Assembly: GCA_913031645.1 (NCBI GenBank)
Contig: CAJWFB010000001.1
Span: forward strand, 1 to 64,000
Direction of reading: 5' to 3'
Source: an uncultured Cellvibrionales bacterium
Lineage (GTDB): Bacteria; Pseudomonadota; Gammaproteobacteria; Pseudomonadales; Porticoccaceae
Length of the DNA stretch: 64,000 nt
Both the position numbers and the translations under genes were made by a program. The notes beneath the pieces were generated by a model that saw only the letters and a program-made list of their open reading frames with translations, had not been told where the DNA came from and made no database searches. This document shows, one piece after another, positions 55,457 to 63,737 of the stretch; the stretch's first letter is position 1, and each line of letters starts with the position of its first letter.

Positions 55457-56308
55457 TTAGCCATATACCGCTTTAGACTCATCAACAAATTGCTGTATCA
55501 GGCGCCCCGCCATAATCGTTGTAGGTGCCACTAAGGACGGCAGCTGATCATACTTAAACCAGCGGGCTTCTGCTATCTCTACGCCATCTATCTTAATATT
55601 TTCACTTTTAGCCTCTGCGATATATCCCAGCATAAGCTGTCCCGGGTAAGGCCAAGCTTGACTGCCAACATAGCGAATATTTTGTATCTCAATACCAACT
55701 TCTTCAAACACCTCTCTATGCAATGCTTGCTCTGCGCTCTCACCGGCCTCAATAAATCCAGCAAGAGTACTATAGCGATTTTCTGGCCAGTTAGGATGGC
55801 GGGCAAACAGACAGCGATCACCACTAACGACAGCGACAATGACGCAGGGCGAGATTCTAGGATACTGCCTTATGGCGCAGGGCTCGCAGACGAGCGCATG
55901 CTCAGTCTCTGACACCCGATTTGAAGCGCCACACTGACCACAGAATTGATGTTTTTTGTGCCAATCTACCAGTTGCATTGCTCTACTTGCCAACGAAAAT
56001 TCTGCATCCGCTGACTGGGCCAGCAATGTACGTAATTCCACAGCAACAAACCCATCACAGCCCGAAGCTTCGGGCATCAACTCCCAGACTTCGCAATCAC
56101 TACCCCACCACTGGCCAAGATGCACGCGGTTCACACAAAAAAACTTAAGTATATCGGCGTCCTCGGCAGCAATAGCTAACCTAGGAACACTGTCCTGGGA
56201 AGCATGCAGCAAAATATCCTGACCCATCACGGCTATCACCAATTTTTCCTCACTGTTTACGCGCAGTGATGACGCGTACAGACCCTCTTTTTTAAACGGG
56301 ATTATCAC
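55457..56308 (-). CDS. nudC: NADH pyrophosphatase / NAD-capped RNA hydrolase NudC
   Basis: The 283-residue Nudix enzyme has a zinc ribbon (FCGQCGASN and CEPCAIRQYPRISPCVIV). Its intact Nudix box is GFIEAGESAEQALHREVFEEVGIEI, followed by the NADH-specific SQAWPYPGQLMLGY. It cleaves NADH and removes NAD caps from RNA. It is divergent from nhaB; about 200 bases lie between. Confidence 0.93.
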   Translation of the reverse strand: MIIPFKKEGLYASSLRVNSEEKLVIAVMGQDILLHASQDSVPRLAIAAEDADILKFFCVNRVHLGQWWGSDCEVWELMPEASGCDGFVAVELRTLLAQSADAEFSLASRAMQLVDWHKKHQFCGQCGASNRVSETEHALVCEPCAIRQYPRISPCVIVAVVSGDRCLFARHPNWPENRYSTLAGFIEAGESAEQALHREVFEEVGIEIQNIRYVGSQAWPYPGQLMLGYIAEAKSENIKIDGVEIAEARWFKYDQLPSLVAPTTIMAGRLIQQFVDESKAVYG

Positions 56309-56338
56309 CGTAATTTATCCTTTTTTATATTGAAATAT

Positions 56339-56392
56339 ACCTCGAGCCCTTGCATTTTGAAGGGCGTAAAGATAAGGTCGCTCGAGGTTTTT
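56339..56392 (+). promoter_or_regulatory. Nested hairpin with U-tract in the nhaB leader (possible attenuator)
   Basis: ACCTCGAGC (56339-56347) pairs perfectly with GCTCGAGGT (56380-56388), followed by TTTTT (56388-56392). Nested within it, GCCCTT (56346-56351) pairs with AAGGGC (56360-56365). The outer stem and T-run would terminate transcripts heading into nhaB unless refolded. It lies 120 bases before the nhaB start. Confidence 0.5.
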
Positions 56393-56511
56393 CTGTCGTT
56401 AAAGTCTACCATGAAAGTCTGATAGATCTCGACAAAGTCGCTACTGAAGATTGGTTCAGCCGCGCCGACGCTACTCAATGGAATATTAATAAATAATTTA
56501 GGAGACTACAA

Positions 56512-58017
56512 ATGGCATCTACCCTGCCGCAGGCATTTAAAGAGAACTTTTTAGGCGATTCGCCCGATTGGTATAAGTCAGCTATTGTCGCATTTCTGGT
56601 TATAAACCCAGTCCTGTTATTTTCTGTAGGGCCCGTAGTGGCTGGATGGGCTTTAATTGCGGAGTTCATTTTTACTCTTGCTATGGCATTGAAGTGTTAC
56701 CCCCTGCAACCCGGTGGACTTTTGGCCATTGAGGCTATCTTCATCGGCTTGGCCAGTCCTGATGCAGTGTATGCTGAAGTATCAGCCAATCTGCAGGTAA
56801 TTCTGCTGCTTATGTTCATGGTCGCGGGTATCTACTTCATGCGCGACATGTTGTTGTTTGTGTTCACGAAAATTCTGCTTGGGGTTAAATCAAAAACAAC
56901 GCTTTCATTTATGTTCTGCTTTGCTGGGGCTTTCCTGTCAGCATTTTTAGATGCGCTTACCGTAACGGCGGTTCTAATCACTATATCCGTTGGGTTTTAT
57001 TCGGTTTATCACAAAATCGCATCGGGAAAATCAATCACCGATGCAGGTCACGATCATACTGACGACAGCAGCCTGCTTGCTGAACATCAAACCAATCTGG
57101 AAGATTTCAGAGCTTTTTTGCGAAGTTTAATTATGCACGGTGCTGTCGGCACCGCCTTAGGCGGCGTATGCACAACAGTTGGAGAGCCGCAAAATTTGCT
57201 TATTGCAGAGCGCGCTGGGTGGGAATTCATCGAGTTTTTTGTCCGCATGGCACCAGTGACCATGCCTGTTTTAGTTTGTGGCCTCATCACGTGTGTGTTG
57301 TTAGAAAAATCAAAGATTCTCGGTTACGGCGCTCAGTTACCCGCAGCCGTTCGTGAGGTACTGCAAGCGTCAAGTGATCACGAATCATCAAAGCGTACTC
57401 AGACAGATAATGCCGCGTTGATTGTGCAGTTTATTGTCGCCATCATTTTGGTCCTCGGCCTCGCTTTCCACTGGGCAGCGGTTGGCTTAATCGGTCTCAT
57501 GGTAATCATTCTACTGACCGCCTATAACGGGGTTATTGATGAGCACCGAATAGGTCACGCGTTTGAAGAAGCGCTTCCCTTCACTGCGTTGTTAGTCGTA
57601 TTTTTTGCCATTGTAGCGGTCATCCACGAGCAGCACCTGTTCTCACCGGTAATTGCTTGGGTACTCGCGGAAGATCCAGCTGTGCAACCTGGCATGTTCT
57701 TTTTAGCTAATGGGGTTCTTTCCGCTATTAGTGATAATGTGTTTGTAGCGACTGTTTACATTAACGAAGTAAAATCAGTCTTCGATGCGGGTGATATTAC
57801 CCGGGACCATTTTGATAAGTTGGTAGTAGCCATCAATACGGGTACAAATTTACCGAGTGTGGCAACCCCTAATGGTCAGGCTGCGTTCCTGTTTCTGCTG
57901 ACATCCGCATTAGCGCCACTTATTCGGCTATCCTATATGCGAATGGTCATTATGGCACTTCCTTACACAGTGGTTCTAACTACAGTTGGTCTGCTTGCAG
58001 TGCTGTACCGTTTGTAG
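56512..58017 (+). CDS. nhaB: Na+/H+ antiporter NhaB
   Basis: The 501-residue, 12-helix inner-membrane antiporter expels sodium using the proton gradient, as expected for a marine bacterium. NhaB signatures: [90 protein letters not shown] and [30 protein letters not shown] precedes the ATG. A structured leader lies upstream and a terminator hairpin downstream. Confidence 0.96.
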   Translation: MASTLPQAFKENFLGDSPDWYKSAIVAFLVINPVLLFSVGPVVAGWALIAEFIFTLAMALKCYPLQPGGLLAIEAIFIGLASPDAVYAEVSANLQVILLLMFMVAGIYFMRDMLLFVFTKILLGVKSKTTLSFMFCFAGAFLSAFLDALTVTAVLITISVGFYSVYHKIASGKSITDAGHDHTDDSSLLAEHQTNLEDFRAFLRSLIMHGAVGTALGGVCTTVGEPQNLLIAERAGWEFIEFFVRMAPVTMPVLVCGLITCVLLEKSKILGYGAQLPAAVREVLQASSDHESSKRTQTDNAALIVQFIVAIILVLGLAFHWAAVGLIGLMVIILLTAYNGVIDEHRIGHAFEEALPFTALLVVFFAIVAVIHEQHLFSPVIAWVLAEDPAVQPGMFFLANGVLSAISDNVFVATVYINEVKSVFDAGDITRDHFDKLVVAINTGTNLPSVATPNGQAAFLFLLTSALAPLIRLSYMRMVIMALPYTVVLTTVGLLAVLYRL

Positions 58018-58038
58018 AATACAACGCGCTTAACATAA

Positions 58039-58064
58039 AAGGCTGGCTTTCATAGGCCAGCCTT
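58039..58064. terminator. Bidirectional terminator between convergent nhaB and fadD
   Basis: AAGGCTGGC (58039-58047) pairs perfectly with GCCAGCCTT (58056-58064) around an 8-base loop. TT and ATTT follow on the plus strand, and TTTTA follows on the minus strand. Confidence 0.75.
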
Positions 58065-58066
58065 AT

Positions 58067-59752
58067 TTAACTGTCAGTTGCGCGCAGAGCCGCTTCTTCG
58101 GCCTTTAAATCTTTACGTAATACCTTGCCGACATTAGTCATTGGTAGGTGCTCGCGAAACTCAACGTGCTTTGGTACCTTATAGGCCGCCATATTCGTCC
58201 GACAGAACTCGAGAACCTGATCTTGGTTCAGAGACGCGTCTGCTTTCACCACAAACATTTTAACCACTTCTCCTGCCTTGTTATCAGGCAAACCGATTGC
58301 AGCGCACTGAGCGACGGATGGATGTGCGGTCAAGGTCTGTTCCAGTTCATTTGGATATACGTTAAACCCAGAAACGATAATCATATCTTTGAGACGGTCG
58401 ACGATGGAGATGTACCCCTCCTCATCAACACTGACGATATCTCCGGTGCGCAACCAGCCATCAGTAATAGCCTCCGCAGTTTGTTCTGGCTGCTTCCAAT
58501 AACCCGCCATCACTTGATTCCCACGGATACACAATTCTCCAACACCACCAACAAGCTGCTCGACGCCCCTATCATCAATCACTTTAATCTCCGTGCCCGA
58601 CACCGGTATTCCAGCAGTCCCTATCTTTTCAAAACCCAAAGGATTCATAGAAATCACCGGAGATGACTCGGTCATGCCGTATCCCTCGCTGACTATGCAG
58701 CCCGTAATTTTTTGCCAATCATCCGCCACTGATTTCATCAACGCCATACCACCAGACAGAGTGATTTTTAGCTTAGAGAAATTAAGCTTTTGAAAATCTT
58801 TATTTTGTAACATTGCCACAAAAAGAGAATTGAGCCCGCAGAAAATATCAAAATCAAACTTTTTAATGGCCGAAACAAATAGTGGTATGTTCCGTGGATC
58901 CGGGATAAGGATTGAGTGGCCGCGAATAGCCGGAAGCATACCAAAACAGAGCGAGTAGGCATAAATGTGGTAGAGAGGCAATGGTGCTACAGCGACGCTG
59001 TGTTTGAGTGATTCAGGAACTACCGAGACGACATCCAATGCTTGGGCGATATTAGATAGCAGACTGAACTGGGTCAGTTTTACGCCCTTTGATGCACCCG
59101 TAGTACCACCTGTATATTGAAGTGCACATATGTCGTCAAGTGTGGCGCTATAGGGACTATAACTACTACCCCACTCAAGTGTATCTTTAAAATCAATAAC
59201 GTTACTCCCCTTGAAGTTAGGCCGCTTCCCAAGCATCTTCATAACACCCGATAAAAACGCCTGTTTTGGCTGCTTCAGCAGGTCTAAAGGGCGAGTTACA
59301 ATGACATGCTCTACATCAGTTTGCGGAAGTGCACTGGCCAGTGTGTCGTAGAACTGATCAAGGACAATGACAGTTTTAACGCCAGAGTCCTTAAATTGAT
59401 GAACCAATTCACGGACGCTGTACATAGGGTTGGTATTAACCACTACCAATCCAAGCTTCATTGCCGCTATCACCGCCACAGGGTATTGAATAAGATTAGG
59501 CAACTGAATCGCGATGCGATCTCCGGCCTTGAGCTTAAGTTTCTTTTGCAAATAGCTAGCCAAGCGGCGAGAAAGCTGGTCTATTTCACCGTAGCTTAAG
59601 GTCTGTCCCAGGCAACTAAAAGCAGGCTTAGCCGATGAATCTGAGACTGCCTTCGTCCAGATCTGGAGAAGTGAGCTTGCAGGGAAAGGCGGTTGCGCAG
59701 ATGACAGACCGACTCTTTTTCGACCATTGATAACAGCATCGCTAATACGCAT
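58067..59752 (-). CDS. fadD: Long-chain fatty acid--CoA ligase FadD
   Basis: The 561-residue adenylate-forming enzyme activates fatty acids for beta-oxidation. Motifs: the P-loop-like YTGGTTGASKGVKLT, EGYGMTESSPVISMNP, GWLRTGDIVSVDEEGYISIVDRLKDMI (FACS signature) and the C-terminal catalytic Lys in TNVGKVLRKDL. GGGAG precedes the ATG by 6 bases. Length is normal. It lies 56 bases downstream of the VWA gene on the same strand, but a functional link is not evident. Confidence 0.93.
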   Translation of the reverse strand: MRISDAVINGRKRVGLSSAQPPFPASSLLQIWTKAVSDSSAKPAFSCLGQTLSYGEIDQLSRRLASYLQKKLKLKAGDRIAIQLPNLIQYPVAVIAAMKLGLVVVNTNPMYSVRELVHQFKDSGVKTVIVLDQFYDTLASALPQTDVEHVIVTRPLDLLKQPKQAFLSGVMKMLGKRPNFKGSNVIDFKDTLEWGSSYSPYSATLDDICALQYTGGTTGASKGVKLTQFSLLSNIAQALDVVSVVPESLKHSVAVAPLPLYHIYAYSLCFGMLPAIRGHSILIPDPRNIPLFVSAIKKFDFDIFCGLNSLFVAMLQNKDFQKLNFSKLKITLSGGMALMKSVADDWQKITGCIVSEGYGMTESSPVISMNPLGFEKIGTAGIPVSGTEIKVIDDRGVEQLVGGVGELCIRGNQVMAGYWKQPEQTAEAITDGWLRTGDIVSVDEEGYISIVDRLKDMIIVSGFNVYPNELEQTLTAHPSVAQCAAIGLPDNKAGEVVKMFVVKADASLNQDQVLEFCRTNMAAYKVPKHVEFREHLPMTNVGKVLRKDLKAEEAALRATDS

Positions 59753-59808
59753 AAGTAAACTCCCAATAACACATTATATACAAGGTTAGTACAGTGAGGG
59801 GTTAGCGT

Positions 59809-60984
59809 TTAACGAGACAGCAATGCCATGGCTTTTTCAAGCCCGCCCAAAGTCAGAGGAAACATCTTGTCTTCAGTCAACTCTTTGATCATGGTAATCG
59901 ATGGAGTGTAATCCCAGTATTTTTCTAGCACGGGATTCAACCAAACTAACTTGCCATAGGTTTCTGCCATGCGCTGCATCCAGATAGCACCGGATTCTTC
60001 ATTATTATATTCAACGCTTCCCCCTGGGCTAGTCACCTCATAGGGCGCCATGGATGCATCACCCACAAATATAACCTTGTAGTCTGCCGCATACTTATGA
60101 ATGAGGTCATGAGTTGAAACTTGCTCTTCTCGACGTCGATGATTGTCTTTCCAAACGTAATCATAGAGGCAGTTGTGGAAGTAAAAGTACTCGAGATGCT
60201 TGAACTCGGTTTTAGCTGCCGAAAAAAGCTCCTCGCAAAGCTTTACATAAGGGTCCATAGACCCGCCTACGTCGAAAAAAATCAGTACCTTTACTGCATT
60301 CCGACGCTCTGGCACCATCTTAATATCAAGCATACCAGCGTTGCGTGCCGTGCTCCGAATCGTATCGTCTAAGTCTAAGTGATCAGCGGAGCCTTCCCGG
60401 GCAAATTTACGAAGCCGCCGCAGCGCAACCTTGATATTTCTAGTACCAATTTGAACAGAGTCATCCAAATCCTGGTACTGCCGCTCATCCCATACTTTTA
60501 CTGCAGTACCCTTTCCACCGGGCCCACCCATACGTATACCTTCAGGGTTGAACCCGCCATGACCAAAGGGAGACGTCCCATTGGTACCCACCCATTTGTT
60601 CCCACCTTCGTGCCTTTCTTTTTGCTCTTCCAGACGTTTTTTAAACTCTTCAATCAGCTTTTCAAGCCCGCCTAGACTCTCAACCTTAGCCTTCTCTTCA
60701 TCGGTAAAGTGCTTTTCAAATTCTTTGCGTAACCAATCCTCAGGCAAAAGCGCTTCAATAATTCCGTCAATGTTTTCGAGATTCTTGAAGTACGCACCAA
60801 ATGCTCGATCGAAACGATCATAATACTTCTCATCTTTGACCATACATGTGCGTGCCAACAGATAGAAATCATCAACAGAGCCAAACGCAAGGTTTTGCTC
60901 CATGGCAGCCAAAAGGTCAAGTAATTCCTTAATAGAGACAGGAACTCTCGCCTTTTTGAGCGTATTGAAAAAATTAATCAGCAT
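59809..60984 (-). CDS. VWA domain-containing CoxE-like protein
   Basis: The 391-residue product has an N-terminal helical region (LINFFNTLKKARVPVSIKELLDLL), a charged coiled coil (about 110-150), a Gly-rich linker (FGHGGFNPEGIRMGGPGG) and a C-terminal VWA domain. Its MIDAS starts DVGGSMDPYVKL (D-x-G-x-S) and continues with FVGDASM. CoxE-type proteins pair with MoxR AAA+ ATPases to remodel or insert metals into partner proteins. The ATPase gene lies 22 bases upstream. No client enzyme is adjacent. Confidence 0.86.
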   Translation of the reverse strand: MLINFFNTLKKARVPVSIKELLDLLAAMEQNLAFGSVDDFYLLARTCMVKDEKYYDRFDRAFGAYFKNLENIDGIIEALLPEDWLRKEFEKHFTDEEKAKVESLGGLEKLIEEFKKRLEEQKERHEGGNKWVGTNGTSPFGHGGFNPEGIRMGGPGGKGTAVKVWDERQYQDLDDSVQIGTRNIKVALRRLRKFAREGSADHLDLDDTIRSTARNAGMLDIKMVPERRNAVKVLIFFDVGGSMDPYVKLCEELFSAAKTEFKHLEYFYFHNCLYDYVWKDNHRRREEQVSTHDLIHKYAADYKVIFVGDASMAPYEVTSPGGSVEYNNEESGAIWMQRMAETYGKLVWLNPVLEKYWDYTPSITMIKELTEDKMFPLTLGGLEKAMALLSR

Positions 60985-61006
60985 ACATTCAGCTCTTAAT
61001 TGGGTT

Positions 61007-61852
61007 TTATCTTGCTTCGCGTCGGGTCATAAACGCCAACCGCTCTAACAGATGCACATCCTGCTCATTCTTCAACAAAGCACCATAAAGTGGAGGAATA
61101 GCCTTAGTAGGGTCGCGATTAGTCAAAATATCTTCAGGGATATCATCAGACATAATTAGTTTTAGCCAATCTACCAACTCAGAGGTCGATGGCTTCTTCT
61201 TCAAACCAGGAATCTTTCTGACATCAAAAAAGATGTCCATAGCATCGTCGACCAGCTGTTTTTTGATTTTTGGAAAATGCACATCAACAATTCGCTGCAT
61301 CGTCATGCGATCGGGGAAGTTGATGAAGTGGAAGAAACACCGGCGCAAAAACGCATCCGGCAACTCTTTTTCATTGTTACTGGTAATGATAACGATTGGA
61401 CGTTGAACCGCTTTAATCGTCTCACCGGTCTCATAGACGTGAAATTCCATGCGATCCAGTTCTAGTAACAAGTCATTTGGAAACTCTATATCCGCCTTAT
61501 CAATCTCATCAATGAGCAGAACAACCTGCTCATCGGCCGTAAAGGCTTCCCAAAGCTTACCCTTGTCGATGTAATTACCGATATCTTGGACTTTGTCGCT
61601 ACCTAACTGTGAATCTCTCAACCGAGACACAGCATCATACTCATAGAGACCCTGCTGAGCCTTAGTAGTGGATTTAATGTGCCACGCTAGAAGCGGCTTG
61701 CCCAGTGCTTTGGCAACTTCTTCCGCCAAGAGCGTTTTACCTGTGCCAGGTTCACCTTTAATCAGTAGTGGGCGCTGCAGAGTAACCGCTGCATTGACGG
61801 CCATTTGAAGTTCTTCAGTGGCTACGTAGTTATCAGTACCAGTAAATTTCAT
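61007..61852 (-). CDS. MoxR-family AAA+ ATPase
   Basis: The 281-residue ATPase shows Walker A GEPGTGKTLLAEEVA (about 37-51), Walker B VLLIDEIDKADIEFPNDLLLELD, sensor 1 PIVIITSNNEKELPDAFLRRC with the arginine finger, and the MoxR lid helices. It probably drives the VWA protein encoded just downstream as a chaperone pair. The ribosome site GGATGAA precedes the ATG. It is divergent from the DUF6249 gene. Confidence 0.9.
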   Translation of the reverse strand: MKFTGTDNYVATEELQMAVNAAVTLQRPLLIKGEPGTGKTLLAEEVAKALGKPLLAWHIKSTTKAQQGLYEYDAVSRLRDSQLGSDKVQDIGNYIDKGKLWEAFTADEQVVLLIDEIDKADIEFPNDLLLELDRMEFHVYETGETIKAVQRPIVIITSNNEKELPDAFLRRCFFHFINFPDRMTMQRIVDVHFPKIKKQLVDDAMDIFFDVRKIPGLKKKPSTSELVDWLKLIMSDDIPEDILTNRDPTKAIPPLYGALLKNEQDVHLLERLAFMTRREAR

Positions 61853-61879
61853 CGCATTTCATCCGCTTTTGGAAAGTGT

Positions 61880-61905
61880 ATTAATATTTTGATGCACATA
61901 TTAAT
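61880..61905. promoter_or_regulatory. Inverted repeat in the divergent moxR / DUF6249 promoter region
   Basis: ATTAATAT (61880-61887) and ATATTAAT (61898-61905) are perfect inverted copies around a 10-base spacer. It begins 27 bases upstream of the moxR start and could be an operator or simply AT-rich promoter sequence. Confidence 0.3.
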
Positions 61906-62067
61906 CTATTCTTTAATCTGTTTTGAATCTAAATTTACAGGTAACGGCGTCTTAAGAGAGAAAATTGGCATTAAGTATGACCAAACAGTACTTGAAGCCA
62001 AGCCTTTCGAATAAGATGGAGCTTTCTATTGCTACATAGGCTCTTAACAACAGACACGGAGTAACTT

Positions 62068-62838
62068 ATGAAAATACCAGCGTTAAAACCCCTGATACTG
62101 ACCATTGCACTATATTTAATTCCAGTGGTGATGGTGTCAACCCTGCTGACGTTCCCAGCTTATGCCGACGAGTCAACATTATCTAAAGAGATCTCGGCAA
62201 CCAGTAACCAGAGCAATGAACATAAAAAAACGCTAATACTGGACTTTGACAACGAAGAGGTTGATGAAAAAGAGTCTGTTAAAAATATAGGTATCCGAAT
62301 TTCAGCGGATGATAAAGAACTAACCGCCCTTGGCGGCATCATAACTAAGCTTGTTGGCACTGAATGGGACCAACTTGACGAGTCGGAGCAAGAAGAAATA
62401 CTTGAGGCTCTTGAGCAAATCGAATCCGGAGTCGAAATTGATATAGACCACTCCGGCTTCGGTCCTGGTAAGGTCCTGGTCGCTGTCGTTGCCATTCTCT
62501 CAACCCTGGGTATGCCGTTTATAATTATTGGGCTAATACTGTTTTACAAACATCGTAAACGCCGACAACGGGACCTTTTGATTAGTAAATTTATAGACGC
62601 AGGGAAAGATGTCCCAGTTGAGATCCTTCAGGGCTTAGATGGGTCGCACGAACCACAGGGAAATTTCCAACGTGGGATCATGCTGACTGGAATTGGTATA
62701 GGACTGCTTTTATTCTTGGGTTTATTTCTTGGCTGGGATGTTGCTTCAGTCGCGTTAATTCCCCTATTCATTGGCTTAGCGAGACTGTTAATATGGAAGC
62801 TCAGCACAAAGGATAAGTCTGCCGAAGGGATTGAATAA
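62068..62838 (+). CDS. DUF6249-type membrane protein
   Basis: The 256-residue product has a signal-like start (ILTIALYLIPVVMVSTLL, then AYA), a long acidic polar region (about 35-130, ending SGVEIDIDHSGFG), a helix (VLVAVVAILSTLGMPFIIIGLILFY) and a basic stretch (KHRKRRQRDLL). Two more helices follow near the end. The C-terminal half matches the DUF6249 pattern often found beside ECF sigma genes. The acidic region probably faces the periplasm. GGAG precedes the ATG; the sigma gene follows after 5 bases. Function unknown; a sensory or anti-sigma-related role is an inference from context. Confidence 0.75.
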   Translation: MKIPALKPLILTIALYLIPVVMVSTLLTFPAYADESTLSKEISATSNQSNEHKKTLILDFDNEEVDEKESVKNIGIRISADDKELTALGGIITKLVGTEWDQLDESEQEEILEALEQIESGVEIDIDHSGFGPGKVLVAVVAILSTLGMPFIIIGLILFYKHRKRRQRDLLISKFIDAGKDVPVEILQGLDGSHEPQGNFQRGIMLTGIGIGLLLFLGLFLGWDVASVALIPLFIGLARLLIWKLSTKDKSAEGIE

Positions 62839-62843
62839 CAGCA

Positions 62844-63398
62844 ATGGTTGAAGCCACGGATCAGGCATTAATCCAGAGAGTCGCGACATTAAATTGTCAC
62901 GACTCTTTTGATGTTCTCGTTAGACGACATCAGGCGGCGTTGCGCTACTCCCTCCGGCAAATGACCGGTTGGGATCAGTCGCTAGCTGATGATCTAGCGC
63001 AAGAAACTTTTATTAAAGCTTATAGGGCAATAGGGTCTTTTCAAGGCAACGCCAAATTCAGTAGCTGGTTATACCGCATAGGCTACAACTTACTAGTCAG
63101 CCACTTTAGGATAGCACGAAATCGGGAACTAACGGCAGGTGATGACCTAACAAACTCCACCGCGCCAATAACGCGCTTCACCAGTAACGACCTGCACAAA
63201 GATCTGGCCCATGCGCTACTTAGACTGCCTGCTCAACAACGAATGGCGCTGCATCTGCACTTGCATAAACAATTAACACATCAAGAAATTTGTAATATTA
63301 TGGAGATCCCACTGGGCACTGTTAAGACAGCAATAAGGCGGGGAAAGGAAACGCTTCAAGAAGAACTTTCAAGTTGGAAAGACGGAGATATGTTATGA
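62844..63398 (+). CDS. ECF-type RNA polymerase sigma factor
   Basis: The 184-residue product has sigma region 2 (DSFDVLVRRHQAALRYSLRQM, LADDLAQETFIKAYRAIGSF, FSSWLYRIGYNLLVSHFR). Region 4 shows ALLRLPAQQRMALHLHLHKQLTHQEICNIMEIPLGTVKTAIRRGKETLQEEL. It directs RNA polymerase to an unknown extracytoplasmic-stress or envelope regulon. It lies in a tight three-gene unit: DUF6249 protein 5 bases upstream, small membrane protein overlapping by four (ATGA). Confidence 0.9.
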   Translation: MVEATDQALIQRVATLNCHDSFDVLVRRHQAALRYSLRQMTGWDQSLADDLAQETFIKAYRAIGSFQGNAKFSSWLYRIGYNLLVSHFRIARNRELTAGDDLTNSTAPITRFTSNDLHKDLAHALLRLPAQQRMALHLHLHKQLTHQEICNIMEIPLGTVKTAIRRGKETLQEELSSWKDGDML

Positions 63399-63721
63399 CT
63401 AAAGAATTAGATTTGAACAACCTGTTCAGCCAACTCCGTGACTCTGAGCCCGAACTGCATGAAAGTGTATTTTTACACTCTGTTAGATCTGCATTACCGG
63501 TTAAAAAACATAGGTCGACTGGTTCAGAGACTGCAATCACACTGGCGGCAGCGGCAATTGGCTGCGGTCTGGCTTATAACTATTTTCCGGCGGCGGAGTT
63601 GCTCAGCCAACTACCACGACAATTTACAATAACACCTCTGTCTTTATTATCGCTAAGTGGAGTTGCAGTGGCGCTATCAGGTTTAATCTACTTAAGCTCA
63701 GAGTCCGAACTAGATTTATAA
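63395..63721 (+). CDS. Small two-helix membrane protein downstream of the ECF sigma factor
   Basis: The 108-residue product has a polar N-terminal half (ELDLNNLFSQLRDSEPELHESVF) and two hydrophobic helices (ETAITLAAAAIGCGLAYNYF and PLSLLSLSGVAVALSGLIYL). Its start overlaps the sigma stop (ATGA), the usual position of an anti-sigma factor. It lacks the H-x3-C-x2-C zinc motif and matches no family I recognise. A membrane anti-sigma role is plausible but unproven. The ATG at 63395 is preferred to one at 63374. Confidence 0.65.
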   Translation: MTKELDLNNLFSQLRDSEPELHESVFLHSVRSALPVKKHRSTGSETAITLAAAAIGCGLAYNYFPAAELLSQLPRQFTITPLSLLSLSGVAVALSGLIYLSSESELDL

Positions 63722-63737
63722 CGACTTAATCGTCGAT

